NCBI GenBank assembly: GCA_003996215.1
Contig: QJPP01001937.1
Span: 1 to 64,000 of the forward strand
Length of the DNA: 64,000 bases
Direction: 5' to 3'
DNA from: Jaltomata sinuosa
Taxonomy: Eukaryota; Streptophyta; Magnoliopsida; Solanales; Solanaceae
The notes below the pieces were generated by a model, which was given only the letters and a program-made list of their open reading frames with translations, was not told where the DNA came from and made no database searches. The position numbers were made by a program, and so were the translations under genes. Within the stretch, counting starts at the first letter, position 1; the number at the start of each line of letters is the position of its first letter. Below are positions 1 to 11,070 of this stretch, piece by piece.

Positions 1-1170
1 AGCACACTCCACAGCTAGTGCTCTAGCTCGATTTTTGAGATATAGACATGACCAGGGTCAGAATTCTAGGGCACCAGGCCCACGGCCTCAGAGGGATGCT
101 AGCAGACGATTACCACATTGACCTACATGCAGACAGTGTGGCCGAGCACATAGATGAGAGTGTCAGCATGGTTTAAATGCATGTTATTAGTATGGTATAG
201 AAGGTCACATGGTACAAGATTGTCCGCGACTTAGAGATAAAGCTAGAGGTGATAGATCATATCATACAGGGTCCACATCAGCCTCCTTATCATCAGCACC
301 TTCTTTTTCTCACGGTCCTTAGGCACCCGCAGGTAGAGGATTTTGCAGAGGCAGAGGGACTAGTTCTAGTGCCGGCCCAAATCGTGTGTACGGACTAGTT
401 GGTCGATAAGATTCAGAGGCATCTCCAGACGTGGTCACAGGTACTCTATCCATCTTCTCTTATGATGTATATACCTTGATAGACCCAGGAGCTACCCTAT
501 CATATGTTACTCCATTTATTGCTAAAAATTTCAGATAGAGCAAGAATTGTTTTATGAATCATTTGCAGTGTCGACTCCAGTAGGAGAGTCTATCATAGCT
601 AGGAGGATATATTATAATTGTATAGTAAGCATATATGGTCGTGAAACATTTCCTAATCTAATTGAACTTGAAATGGTCGACTTTGACGTCATCATAGGTA
701 TGGATTGGCTATCCTCTTGCTATGCTACAGTTGATTGTCGAGCTAAGATTGCCCGATTTCATTTCCCAGGCGAGCCTGTCATAGAGTGGAAGGGTAATAC
801 TATGATGCCTAGAGGGAGGTTTATTTCCTATCTTAAGAAACAAAAGCTCATTGAAAATGGGTGTTTATGTCACCTTGTCCAAGTAAGAAACCTTGAAACT
901 GAGAAACAGGTGCCAACTCTTCAGTCAGTACCAGTGGTGAATGAGTATCCAGATGTGTTTCCTGATGAACTTCCTGGATTACCTCCCGTTAGAGAGATTG
1001 ATTTCGGTATTGATGTAGATCCCGGTACTAAACCGATATCAATTCCACCTTATAGAATGGCACCTGCAGAGTTGAAGGAGCTAAAAGAGCAATTGAAAGA
1101 CTTGCTTGACAAAGGCTTCATCCGACCCAGTATATCGCCTTGGGTTGCACTGGCTGCTATTTGTACGTAA
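1..1170 (+). pseudogene. Gypsy B Gag C-terminus, protease and RT N-terminus
   Basis: At about 126-235 two CCHC nucleocapsid knuckles can be read (CRQCGRAHR, then GHMVQDC). Both are damaged: each contains a stop, and the second has Tyr where its second Cys should be. An aspartic-protease active site of the form LIDPGATLSYVT is encoded near 475-510. From 547 the frame is open for 207 codons and covers the rest of the protease (FDVIIGMDWL, about residues 47-56, a hallmark of gypsy proteases) and the start of RT (PISIPPYRMAPAEL). The frame is lost around 1140-1160, where the next RT segment (LLFVRKKDG) continues in another frame. The ATG at 547 is simply the first Met after decay, not the native start. 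Confidence 0.85.
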
Positions 1171-2464
1171 GAAAGATGGCACATTGAGAATGTGTATAGA
1201 CTACAGGCAGCTAAATAAAGCGACAATAAAGAATAAGTATACTCTTCCCCAAATAAATAATTTGTTTGATCAGCTGCAAGGAGCTAAATGCTTTTCAAAG
1301 ATTGATTTGAGGTCCGGCTATCACCAACTGAGGATACGTGAAGTATACATTCCTAAAATAGCTTTTCGGATAAGATATGGGCATTTTGAGTTCCTTGTTA
1401 TGTCATTTGGACTAATGAATGCTCCAACAGCCTTTATGGATATGATGAATAGGGTTTTCAAACCCTTCCTTGATAAGTACGTGATTGTATTTATAGATGA
1501 CATCTTGGTATATTCACGTGATGAAGCTGAGCATGCAAATCATTTGAGATCAGTGCTACAAACACTCAGAGAACACCAGTTATATGCTAAGTTTTCTAAG
1601 TGTGAGTTCTGGTTAAGCTCAGCAGCCTTTCTTGGCCATGTGGTATCTGGAGAAGGCATCAGAGTGGATTTTCAGAAGATAGAGGTTCTGAAGAATTGGC
1701 CTCGGCCAACCACTCCCACAGAGGTACGTAGTTTCTTGGGATTAGCTGGTTACTACATGATATTTGTGGAAGACTTTTCCTCTATTTCTTCCCCATTGAC
1801 TAAACTAATGCAGAAAGCAGCTAAGTTCCAATGGTCAGATGCTTGTGAAAGAAGCTTCCAAGAGTTGAAAAATAGATTGACTACAGCGCTAGTATTGGCC
1901 TTACCAGAGGGCACGGAAGGATATATTGTATATTCTGACGCTTCAGGCGTTGGCCTTGGTTGCGTCCTGATGCAGCATGGAAAAGTTATAGCATATGCCT
2001 CCCGACAGTTGAAGAAGCATGAACAAAATTACCCCACTCATGATTTAGAGCTTGCAGCAGTTGTGTTTGGGCTTGAAATATGGCACCACTATTTGTACGG
2101 GGTGAATGTTGATATCTTTACAGATCATAAGAGTCTTTAGTATCTATTCATGCAGAAGGAGTTGAATCTAAGGCAGAGGAGGTGGCTAGAGCTGTTAAAG
2201 GACTACGATGTCGATATTCTTTACCACCCAGGTAAGGGTAATATTGTAGCAGATGCTCTCAGCCGACTATCTATGGGTATCTTGGCACATTTGTCACCTG
2301 CTCAACGTGAGGTATCCAGAGATGTTCATAAATTAGCCAATCTAGGAGTTCGACTCATGGACTCCGAAGATGGTGGCGTTGTGGTATTGAATACAACAGA
2401 GTCGTCATTAGTGGCATTGGTAAAAGAAAAGCAGTATGACGATACCTTATTGCTTCAATTTTGA
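1106..2464 (+). pseudogene. Gypsy B reverse transcriptase and RNase H
   Basis: This is the polymerase part of gypsy B. Visible RT motifs in order are FVRKKDGTLRMCIDYRQLNK, FSKIDLRSGYHQL and the catalytic box FIDDILVYS, with both Asp present. RNase H follows with YSDASGVGLGCVLMQ, YASRQLK, YPTHDLELAAVVF and FTDHKSL. The frame stops at 2138-2140 where family members read Gln (CAG to TAG). The same frame resumes with the RNase H tail and the linker (LELLKDYD, ADALSRLS), ending at 2464. Sequence after that does not encode the integrase expected next, so the element is broken there. Confidence 0.9.
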
Positions 2465-4261
2465 AGAGCTAAAGTTGGAATTTGAACTCCAAGAGGTAAA
2501 TTATTCATTCTATTCCCTAATATGATTATGAATAAGTATTTGAGGATATTTGATTTTAGTTTTTATTAAGCTCTTAAAGTGGGTCTTGATTATTGGGGTT
2601 CTTGAAAAGGAAAAAAGATAAAATTATAAGAAAAATAGAGTTTTGGGGTGTCGTTATTGATGGGAAGATTTAATATCGGATTTTATAAATCGAAAAATAG
2701 GAATTCACTCCAAACTATGATTAAGGAATTTGATTAAACCTTGGGTTTAAGTGGAAAATATTGGAATAAATTGTTAGGTGAACTTACGGGTTATTGATGA
2801 ATATATATATGTTTTGTGTATGTAGTTGATTGGGTTGGTTGCATAAAGACTATCGAGGTGTGTTAAATTGTTGGAATCTCGCGGTACTACTATTAGCTTG
2901 GAAAGCATATAAGGTATGTAAAGCTAAAATTTCCTTCGCCGTAAGGCAGCACCCTACGTCACATGTTTCCTTTATAAATGTCAACTAGCCTACATGGAAA
3001 ATGAAAATAAAGTTTTTAGTTGCTTTAGGTGTCATTCCCTTATTTAATTATTAAATTTTATACGTACTCCTATTACTCCCTTCGCGTCAGCTTTCTTAAT
3101 ATTTTATATGACCGTAAGTGTTTTTACTTGAAATTCTTAGAATTTACATGATGTGGTCTTATATATGTGTCACATATTATAAATGAAATAAATGGCCATA
3201 GCATAATTACATTAGCTCATGTGACAACCTATTTGATATAACGATAAGTTAAAGCAAGAATTAGCGTTTGGATAGTGATATTATATTTGGGAAGTTAAGT
3301 ATTATATATAGAGATCTTACCTAATATTCTAAAAATCCTTGCCATAGATTGCATTCCATAGGCATGTTAAGGCGTTACTTGATAAAAGATAGCGACGGGA
3401 GGGTATTCATAGGTTCTAATTGACACACTCGCACGACGCTATTTTGTGCACAAGATTGGGAACAGACCCTTATAGTGAGCCTGAACATTGTGGCGTACCC
3501 GCCCTTGTGGCACTATTTATATTTGGAGTCAGCTGGAACATCATGCACTAGTTTACCCTGACTCGAGCCAACACATGGCATATGTGGCCTGCGGGCAGAC
3601 CCTTATAGTGAGCCCTCAAAGGGCGTACCTCATATCAAACCGCGATTATAGTTATGTGTATAAAATCATAGCAATAAGTACTTGAGCAACATATTCTTTA
3701 TACGTGACTTGGATCACCTTTGGTAGGCCATCACATGATCATTTGTATTAAATATAGTGTAAGTATGTCACCTCGGCAAGCTATAGGGGCTATATTATAA
3801 TAAATGCTTCTTTGAACATTATATGAAGAACTTATAAGGTTGGTGCATAGTTTACAGTTTCATATCGTACATCTATTACTTGTATGCTCATCATTCTTTT
3901 GTTTTGACATTTGATTCATATGAGCTTCCATATTTGTCTACTTGTTATTCTGTCTGCTTTACATACCAGTACATGTTGTATATGTACTGATATCCCTACG
4001 TTCGGGGCACTGTATTTCCTTATAAATACAGGGTCAGGTTCACATGGGGGCATACATCCGCATTAGGTTCTTTGTCTGACTTCAGTTGATATTTTGGTGA
4101 GCTTCATCTCCATATGGAGCTAGTATGTGTATAGATCTCTAGTTGGGTACGTCGGGGCCTGTTCCGACTAGTTATTAGTAGTATAGCATTTTGTACTCGT
4201 TAGAGGCTTTCTAGACATTATCTAGTGTCACATTTTATAGTTTTTGTTCAAATGACTCTAT

Positions 4262-4303
<42 letters not shown>

Positions 4304-4628
4304 TCACATGTTAGTTTTCTGCTCGTTTATTGGTTGGTGACTTCATTTATGTCATAGATTACTCGTAAAGCAGGTGGTCATACAGTTCTTGTCCGCCCCT
4401 CTGTTAAAGTATGACTTAAGTAAGTCTTTTAGAGTAGTGTGTATCTGAGAAATAAAGACTTGTTCATTTCATTCAAGTCTAGTTCATTTCCTCTATGATG
4501 CATCTGCTTCTTTTATATTAAAGTCAGTAGTTAATGGTATTGAGATTCTATTTTAGTGAAGAGCAGCCCATCCTTTAGTTCAAAATTTATTTCCAATTAA
4601 AAGCATTTTTATAATGTATATCCAAAAC
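2465..4628. other. Non-coding, LTR-like remnant next to gypsy B
   Basis: No gene is recognised in this 2.1 kb. It has features of a degraded gypsy LTR or UTR: a repeated block CAGACCCTTATAGTGAGC at 3463-3480 and 3596-3613, GC-richer patches inside AT-rich DNA, a stretch around 4140-4220 that looks to me like the 3' part of Solanaceae gypsy LTRs, and an AATAAA at 4450. I could not pair it with a second copy in the window, so assignment to element B is an inference. A short 65-codon frame at 3488-3685 looks like chance. Confidence 0.35.
4264..4300. repeat. (TA)n microsatellite
   Basis: An uninterrupted TA dinucleotide run of about 18 units lies inside the LTR-like remnant. It is seen directly in the sequence and is likely to vary in length between individuals. 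Confidence 0.97.
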
Positions 4629-5997
4629 TATTGGAAAACAGTACACGCAGTGGAAGCAATCCAAGAATATATTGCTTACATGAATAATAGACAACAAATA
4701 CCAACACATAGTACACAAATTCGTGCTGAAAATTAACCAAGAATTACCTCTTGAAGCGTGAGCAGATATCTTGAAGAAAGCCCGACTTTAGTTCTACGGT
4801 CTTCTCTAATGATTCAAAATTCATAGTCGAACTCTCTCAATACTTGGGTGGGAAAGTATTGTGCAGAAAACTAATTGTGTGTCTTTTTCTAGGTTGGAAG
4901 AACCCCTATTTATAGAGGAGCTCTCCCTGTCCAACAAGGAGAGCCAAAGAGGCACGCCCCTTCCCTCTTCCACAAGGATGGCGTTTTTCCTTGTTCTTTT
5001 GAACAAGGAAAAATGCCACTTTTCTCCAATCTCCTAGAAAATAGGATTCTGAGTTTTTGTTAAATATGGGCACTGTAGGAACCACATAATTAATTACTGA
5101 GGCTCCCAATTATGAAAATAATTTAAAATATTAATTTAAATTATTCTTACCATAATAAATTACAAATCATTCCACTAGAAATTTATAATTGCACTCCTCT
5201 ATTTATATTTCATAATTTTTTTATTAAACACTTATGTAATTCCCACGTTAAGATTACATATACTAATCAATAAATTAAATTACTGACAAATTTAATTAGT
5301 GATTAATTTCCTTTAGAGCAGTACTTAACTTATTTCATATGTCGGATTCATAAATCCACCGGCCGAGTTTACACATGAAAACTTATAAGCTTCTCATAAA
5401 AGGCGTATCATCAATCTCTCTACCGAGACATGAATTCTATCAACTAACTTATTATTTCACCAATATATATTATTATCATCCAATCTATCAGGTATATTGA
5501 CCCATTTCAGCATCTCACCTTTTAATAAATCAAAACGATAATTAATATATACATCTCATAATAGTTATATCAAGATTGAGAATATAAGTACATTTAATAG
5601 TTTAGAGAAAATGTTTTATCAATCAGTCTAAAACATCTATCTCTACTCGATCCTGTTCAATACATACAAAATGCACTAGCATGAGAAGTTAGAACTATAC
5701 TGTTCTTGTAATCAAGATAAATTACTTTTAATCCCGTGCTACAATCATTCTGATGGTTTGTCCGAATTCTCATCTACGATTGTGAACTATAACGTTAACT
5801 TATAAGAACTGATGATTTAATCTTATGTGTATAAGCTCTAACTCTATACACCAAATCATCTACTATATAAGTTTAGGACACATATATGACAAAATGATCT
5901 ATTTAATATAACACTTTATTTAATTAAATAAATAAATAAATAATCATTCAGTAAATAATATTATATCAAAACACATGGTTAATAGTATATCCTAACA
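4629..5997 (-). repeat. Copia 3' LTR
   Basis: This 1369 bp LTR is a direct match to 11071-12401 along its whole length. In sense it begins TGTTAGGATA at 5997 and ends near 4629 with CAATA in place of the canonical CAACA. It carries about 40 bp around 4984-5024 that the other LTR lacks, including a perfect hairpin. Several indels and many substitutions separate the two copies, so the insertion is not recent. Confidence 0.92.
4984..5013. repeat. Perfect 13-bp hairpin unique to one copia LTR
   Basis: TTTTTCCTTGTTC is followed by TTTT and then its exact reverse complement GAACAAGGAAAAA. The corresponding place in the other LTR (about 11426) reads straight through from GGATGGCG to CCAATCCCC, so the hairpin and its flank were deleted there or gained here. 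Confidence 0.9.
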
Positions 5998-6012
5998 ATC
6001 TCCCACTTAGAC
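5998..6012 (-). promoter_or_regulatory. Copia polypurine tract
   Basis: In sense, the purine-rich AAGTGGGAGAT lies directly before the 3' LTR start TGTTAGG. This is the usual place and form of the plus-strand primer in plant copia elements. Confidence 0.8.
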
Positions 6013-7640
6013 TCATAACTATGCACCTACAACTCTAACCCCCATTCCTTCTACATACCTATCAAAAGACTTTTGTGGCAAGGCTTTTGTAAAAGGGTCT
6101 GCCAGGTTGTTCTCTGATGCAATCTTCACAACCATCACATCTCCTCTCTGAACTATGTCTCAAATCAAATGGTACTTATGCTCAATATGTTTTGCCTTCT
6201 TATGACTTCGTGGTTTCTTTGAATTTGCAACCGCACTACTATTGTCACAATAAATAGTAAATGGGGCTTTTATCGTAGGGACTACCGCCAAGTCTTTTAG
6301 AAAGTTTCTGAGTCATACCGCCTCCTTAGTTGTCTCAGAGGCTGCTACATACTCGGCTTCCATGGTGGAAACAGCAACGTAAGTTTGCTTGATGCTCCTC
6401 CAAACAAAGATTGCACCTCCCAAAGTAAACACATTTCCAGAGGTCGAGTTTCGAGAGTCCTTGTCAGACTGGAAATCTGAGTCTATGTACCCTATTGGCA
6501 CTAACTCATTCGAATGGTAGATTAGCATATAATCCCTAGTCCTTTTCAGGTACTTGATTATATGCTTAACTGCCGTCCAATGTTCTCATCCAGGGTTAGA
6601 CTGAAATCTGCTAACTATGCCTATAGCAAAACAGATATCAGGTCTAGTACACAACATCGCATACATGAGGCTTCCTACAGCTGATGCATAAGGAACTGCC
6701 TTCATGTTTTTTTTCTCCTCATCTGTCTTAGGACATTGATCCTTGGATAGAGAAATTCCATGTTTGAAAGGAAGAAATCCTTTCTTGAAATCATGCATGC
6801 TGAACTTGGTAAGAATAGTATCAATGTAAAGAGCCTGAGATAAGCCTAGCATCCTTTTCTTGCGATCACGTAGAACCTTGATCCCAAGGATGTGAGCAGT
6901 TTCTCCCAAATCCTTCATATCAAAATTACTGGACAACCATTCCTTAACTGAATTCAACAAGCCCACATTATTTCCTATGAGCAAGATATCATCTACATAC
7001 AATATCATAAATACCACCTTATCCCCAATCCACTTTTTGTACACACAAGATTCATCAAGACATTGCTCAAAATCAAAAGTTTTAACTGCATTGTCAAAAC
7101 AAGTGTTCCATGCCCTAGAATCTTGCTTTAATCCATAAATGGATCTTTTAAGCTTGCACAACATGTGTTCTTGACACTTTTGAATGAAACCGTCTGGTTG
7201 TCGCATAAAAATGCTTTCATCAAGACTTCCATTAAGGAAACATGTCTTGACATCCATTTACCAAATCTAATAATCATAATGATTAGCAATGGATAAGAGA
7301 ATTCTAATAGAATTAAGCATGGCTACTGGCGAAAAGGTTTCCTCATAATTGATCCCTTCTTTTTGAGTAAACCTTTTTGCAACAAGCCTAGCTTTGTAAG
7401 TTTGCAATTTTTCGTCTACTTCTCTCTCTTTTTTATAGATCCACTTACATCTAATGGATTTGACTCCATCTACATTTGGTTCTACAAGATCCTAGACTTT
7501 ATTGGAATACATGGACTCCATTTCTGATTTCATAGAAACAATTTATTTTTTTGCATCTTTATCCTGTAGTGCTTCGTCGTAATTCACGGGTTTGATATTC
7601 AACTCTTCAGGGATTCTGGAAAAAAGACTCTCCCAAAAGT
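6013..7640 (-). pseudogene. Copia reverse transcriptase and RNase H
   Basis: RT begins near 7600 on the minus strand. The conserved MDVKTCFLNG block opens at 7257, directly preceded by a stop where families usually have Gln (CAA to TAA). The 223-codon open part (6586-7257) holds FMRQPDGF, LKRSIYGLKQ, the catalytic FMILYVDDILLIGN box with both Asp, and the LMYAMLCTRPDI block. RNase H follows in another frame (6313-6528) with GYIDSDFQSD, STSGNVFTLGG and STMEAEYVAAS. Its C-terminal part (CDNSSAV and KHIEHKYH-like residues) can be read down to about 6015, close to the PPT. The RT active site is preserved but stops and shifts make the protein non-functional. Confidence 0.92.
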
Positions 7641-7645
7641 GCATA

Positions 7646-8950
7646 TCAAATTGGTTTTCTTATCTCTCTCCCACTACGACGAGGCTTTATAGGAGGGGCA
7701 GGTACTGAAAGAACTGCACTAGTATGATCTTGTGGTTGAACCACATCATTTATACGATCTTGAGTCTCTATAGTATTCTCAGCACCTTGCGGTGTGGGAA
7801 TATCAACGACTTCTTCCTTTAGTGCAATTTCTTCAATACTACTCCCACTACTTTGATGCAATGAATCTTCGAAAACTTGTACTCGTGGAACTGTATGTTT
7901 ATCAACATCTCTCCAACTATTAAAAAGCAATGGTATGTTAATTCTAACATTTGGGGTTTGATTTTGATTTTCATTATCGTCAGTAGGTTGATTTTGATTC
8001 GTTATCTCTTTGCTTAGTTTTCGTAAAATTAGTTTACTTCTAGGAACGTGGTTTGTTAAAAAATCCCTTTCTAGAAACTTGGCATTTGTACTTATAATGA
8101 CCTTCTTTTCTTTAGAATTATAAAACAAACCACCTTTCGTTCCTTTAGGATACCCAATAAAAAAACAAAATTCTGTTCTTAGTTTCAATTTTTCTGTCTT
8201 CCCTTTCAGCACATGTGATGGACATCCCTAAATTTGAATATGTTTCAGACTAGGTTTGTGCCCAGTCCATAGTTCTATGGGTGTCACAGGTACATACTTA
8301 GAAGGAACTAAGTTCAAAATATAGTTTGCAGTTTCTAGGGCATATCCCCAAAACGAAAAAGGCAAATCAGAGTAACTCATCATAGATCTAACCATTTCTA
8401 AAAGAGTCTAATTTCTTCTTTTCGCTACACCATTATGCTGTGGCGTTCTAGATGCAGACATTTGAGACGTAATTTCTTGTTCTGATAAGTAACTAATGAA
8501 CTCTGCGGAGAGGTATTCGCCACCATGATCAGATCGTAGTGACTTGATATATTTTCCATGTCGTTTCTCTATTTCTGCCTTAAACTCTTTGAATTTCTCA
8601 AAGCATTCAGACTTACGGCGCAACAAATAAATATATCCATATTTTGAGTAGTCATCAATAAAAGTCACAAAATACTCATAACCACCTCTCGATTGAACGT
8701 TCATCGGGCCACACAAATCAGAATGAATTAACTCCAGTTTATCATTGGCTCTATTCCCTTTTGAGGGAAAAAGTCTCTTAGTCATTTTTCCTTCTAAACA
8801 GGATTCACATATTGGTAGTGCCTCCACTTTTAATGAACCTAAAGGTTCATCTCGAATCAACCTTGAAATCCTGTCTAGATTTATATGACATAGACGCAAG
8901 TGCCATAAATAGGTCTTATTTAATTCAGAAGATCATTTTCTTTTACTAGA
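7646..8950 (-). pseudogene. Copia integrase, catalytic Glu replaced by Lys
   Basis: The N-terminal HHCC zinc finger can be read from about 8920 (LWHLRLCHIN, then CESCLEGK). The 163-codon open part (8408-8899) contains the core: first Asp in LIHSDLCGPM, second Asp in SLRSDHGGEY, and the block TPQHNGVAKRRN. In that block the family has Glu (NGVAERRN), so the third DDE residue is Lys here. A stop at 8408 and a frame interruption separate the core from the C-terminal region (7646-8212), which includes FFIGYPKGTKG and the Pro/Ser-rich linker ending in RRSGREIRKP, as typically precedes RT in copia polyproteins. Integration activity would be lost even without the stops. Confidence 0.9.
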
Positions 8951-9017
8951 AAGATTAACATTATTAAGTTCAATAGTTTATTGCAGTTCAGGAGAGACAT
9001 TAATAATAAAAAGACCA

Positions 9018-9345
9018 TCAATTAATGTACCAGGAGATAAAATGTGTATTATAGCTAATAATACAACCGTTATCAGAAAAATTAACATTATAACCATCTC
9101 TTAAAGCTCTAGAAACTGAAATCAAATTTCTTCTAACAGCAGGTGCATATAATGCGTCTTTTAAAATTAAAACTCTACCACTACCAAACGAAATATTAAT
9201 ATTCCCTAATGCTAAAGCTGGAGTTCTTGAGCCATCCGCTTGAAAAATACTAACTTCACCTCTAATCAGCTTGCGTGTTTCTTGAAACCCCTGCATTGCA
9301 ATGCAGATGTGATCAGTGGCTCCTGAGTCTACTCACCATGATGTG
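9018..9345 (-). pseudogene. Copia aspartic protease
   Basis: The active-site segment DSGATDHIC is encoded just upstream of the Met at 9296 (about 9305-9335). It continues into a 92-codon frame with the FQADGSRTPALALG and LKDALYAPAVRRNLISVS blocks typical of copia proteases. A stop lies just before the active site, separating it from Gag. The frame ends early at 9018, before the integrase zinc finger. Confidence 0.85.
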
Positions 9346-9728
9346 GTAGAAACAGCAGCTAAACACGTTTCAACGACAAGTGAAAGTGAGTTATCTAACT
9401 TATTTTTCTGCTTGGCTAAGAAAACTGGACAATGTGCCATCCAATGGCCTGACATCTTACAATGAAAAGACTTGCCGTTAGGCTTTTTCATGCCTCCAGT
9501 TAGAGCTACAACTTTCTTAGCATTGTGAGTCTTTTTCTTCTTCTTTTCACCTTTCGATTTAGAAGTAGAACCTTTCTCAATAAAGTTATGACCCTCAAAT
9601 TTATTTTGACTCATAATAGTGCTAAGGGAGGTAATATGAGACATATTGAATCTAAGATTGAAAGAAAATAGATCAATAAAACAGTCATATAAATATTGAA
9701 TAATTAAATTCAAACTCATCACATACAT
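9333..9728 (-). pseudogene. Copia Gag C-terminal remnant with damaged zinc knuckle
   Basis: This is a 131-codon frame. Only its middle and end resemble Gag: a Lys-rich linker (KGEKKKKKTHNAKK) and a nucleocapsid knuckle reading SFHCKMSGHWMAHC. The first Cys of the CCHC motif is Ser. The N-terminal 50 or so residues are hydrophobic and unlike Gag. They arise from the duplicated AT-rich leader, so most of the capsid domain is missing. Confidence 0.75.
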
Positions 9729-10552
9729 ATATATTCATGCATCTCAAATAGTTAATCGATGGGATTGGAGAACTACTTATGACCGATTATTCACTCCATA
9801 AAATTTTACAGACCTAACTCAGATGGAGAGTATATTGTTAGTTTAAGTTAAGTGAAAATCAAAAACTCTTGTTACATTGATCCAATCATATATTACTCAG
9901 TTAAGGAGAGTTAATACAGATTATCAAACTAGTAATTAAATACGTAGTGACTTGTATTAAATTTATCTGATATGGAGGAAGGTCTAAGCCAACACATAAA
10001 CTTAATACTTCATTATTATTTAATCTTGGTAATCATGAGGATGAACTTGTGTCACCAAATTAATTTTCCTTTTCAATTTTTTTTTTCGTTCATAATTCTT
10101 ATCACGTATAAAAAAAATGAATCAAGAATTAATAATGAAAAAAAAAATCCAGAAAATTAACACCAAATTCTCTAGTTCATTTTGTATACCATCTCATATA
10201 TACATACTCTTGCATCTCAAATAGCCAATCGATGAGACTGAAGAACCATTCATGCAATACACATATATAATGACCGATTATTCACTCCATAAACTTTTAC
10301 ATACCTAACTCAGATGGAGAGTAGACTGTTAGTTTAAGTCAAGTGAATATCAAAACTCTAGTTACATTGATCCAATCATATATTACTCAGTTTAGGAGAG
10401 TTAATACAGATTATCAAACTAGCAATTAAATACGTACTGACTTGTATTAAATTCATCCGATATGGAGGAAGGTCTAAGCCAACACATAAACTTAATACTT
10501 CAATACTATTTAATCCAGGTGATCATGAAAATGAACTTTTATGACCAATTGA
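9726..10552. repeat. Internal direct duplication in the copia leader
   Basis: Two copies of an approximately 340-bp block (about 9726-10064 and 10197-10552) share long stretches, for example TGACCGATTATTCACTCC, ATATTACTCAGTT and GATATGGAGGAAGGTCTAAG. The spacing is about 470 bp. The second copy has a small insertion (ATGCAATACACATATATA) near its start. The motif CCATCTCATATAT recurs at 10190 and 10617. The block lies where the capsid part of gag should be. Confidence 0.88.
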
Positions 10553-10726
10553 ATTTTTTTCGATAAAAAAATTTTATACTAAAATTTTTCAGAAAAATTC
10601 ACAGCAATGTCTCCATACCATCTCATATATGTATATCCACATAAGAAAATAATACATATAATAAAAACGGTAACATGTTGTGAACAATATTGCAATAATT
10701 TATTGAATATTATATTGTACTAAAAT

Positions 10727-10777
10727 ATACAACAACAACAACAACATACCCAGTGTATTCCCACAGCGTGGGGTCTA
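10727..10777 (-). mobile_element. Truncated 3' end of a TS-type SINE
   Basis: ACAACAACAACAACATACCC followed by AGTGTATTCCCACAGCGTGG is the reverse complement of the 3' end I recall for the TS family of Solanaceae SINEs, which end in TTG repeats. Only about 50 bp remain, without the tRNA-related head. The family name is from memory and should be checked by alignment. Confidence 0.55.
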
Positions 10778-11052
10778 TTGTACTAAATATGCTATTATTA
10801 ATTCAAAACTTTTCAGAATTAATTTCTTCAAGAATCATGGGACACCGTCGACATTCATGTGAAACAGGAAAATACACCCAACAGTTGATTTTTCCTCTTG
10901 TTTTTGAAATTCAATTTTCTTTGGCTTTATTAATACAAAATTAAAGAGCTCCCCATTAAAATTAGAATATTTCAATAATCACTTATAATTGAACATACGT
11001 TTATTACTTATTGAACATACGTTTATTACTTATTATCTATTTAGATGTAAGC

Positions 11053-11070
11053 GTGGCTCATGATGCCAAT
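11053..11070 (-). promoter_or_regulatory. Copia primer binding site (initiator Met-tRNA type)
   Basis: In sense, TTGGCATCATGAGCC directly follows the 5' LTR. It resembles the TGGTATCAGAGC sequence complementary to plant initiator Met-tRNA, with a few changes. Confidence 0.75.

Larger units (their letters stand above)
1..2464 (+). mobile_element. Ty3/gypsy element B, internal region, truncated on both sides
   Basis: This is the coding interior of a Ty3/gypsy LTR retrotransposon. The order is Gag zinc knuckles, aspartic protease, reverse transcriptase, RNase H, which is the Metaviridae order (integrase last). The left part lies outside the window. On the right, homology stops near 2455-2464, just after the RNase H-integrase linker, so integrase, PPT and a clear 3' LTR are missing. 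The protein motifs resemble the gypsy A, C and D copies in this window, so it belongs to the same broad chromovirus-like group. It is inactive: the frame changes near 1140-1160 and there are stops in the zinc knuckles and at 2138-2140. Confidence 0.9.

Noticed and set aside
1321..1503. Antisense frame within gypsy B RT
   Set aside because: It is the complement of conserved RT motifs, so a shadow.
4821..5109. Overlapping minus-strand frames in the copia LTR
   Set aside because: They lie in the LTR, differ between the two LTRs because of the indel, and show no motif.
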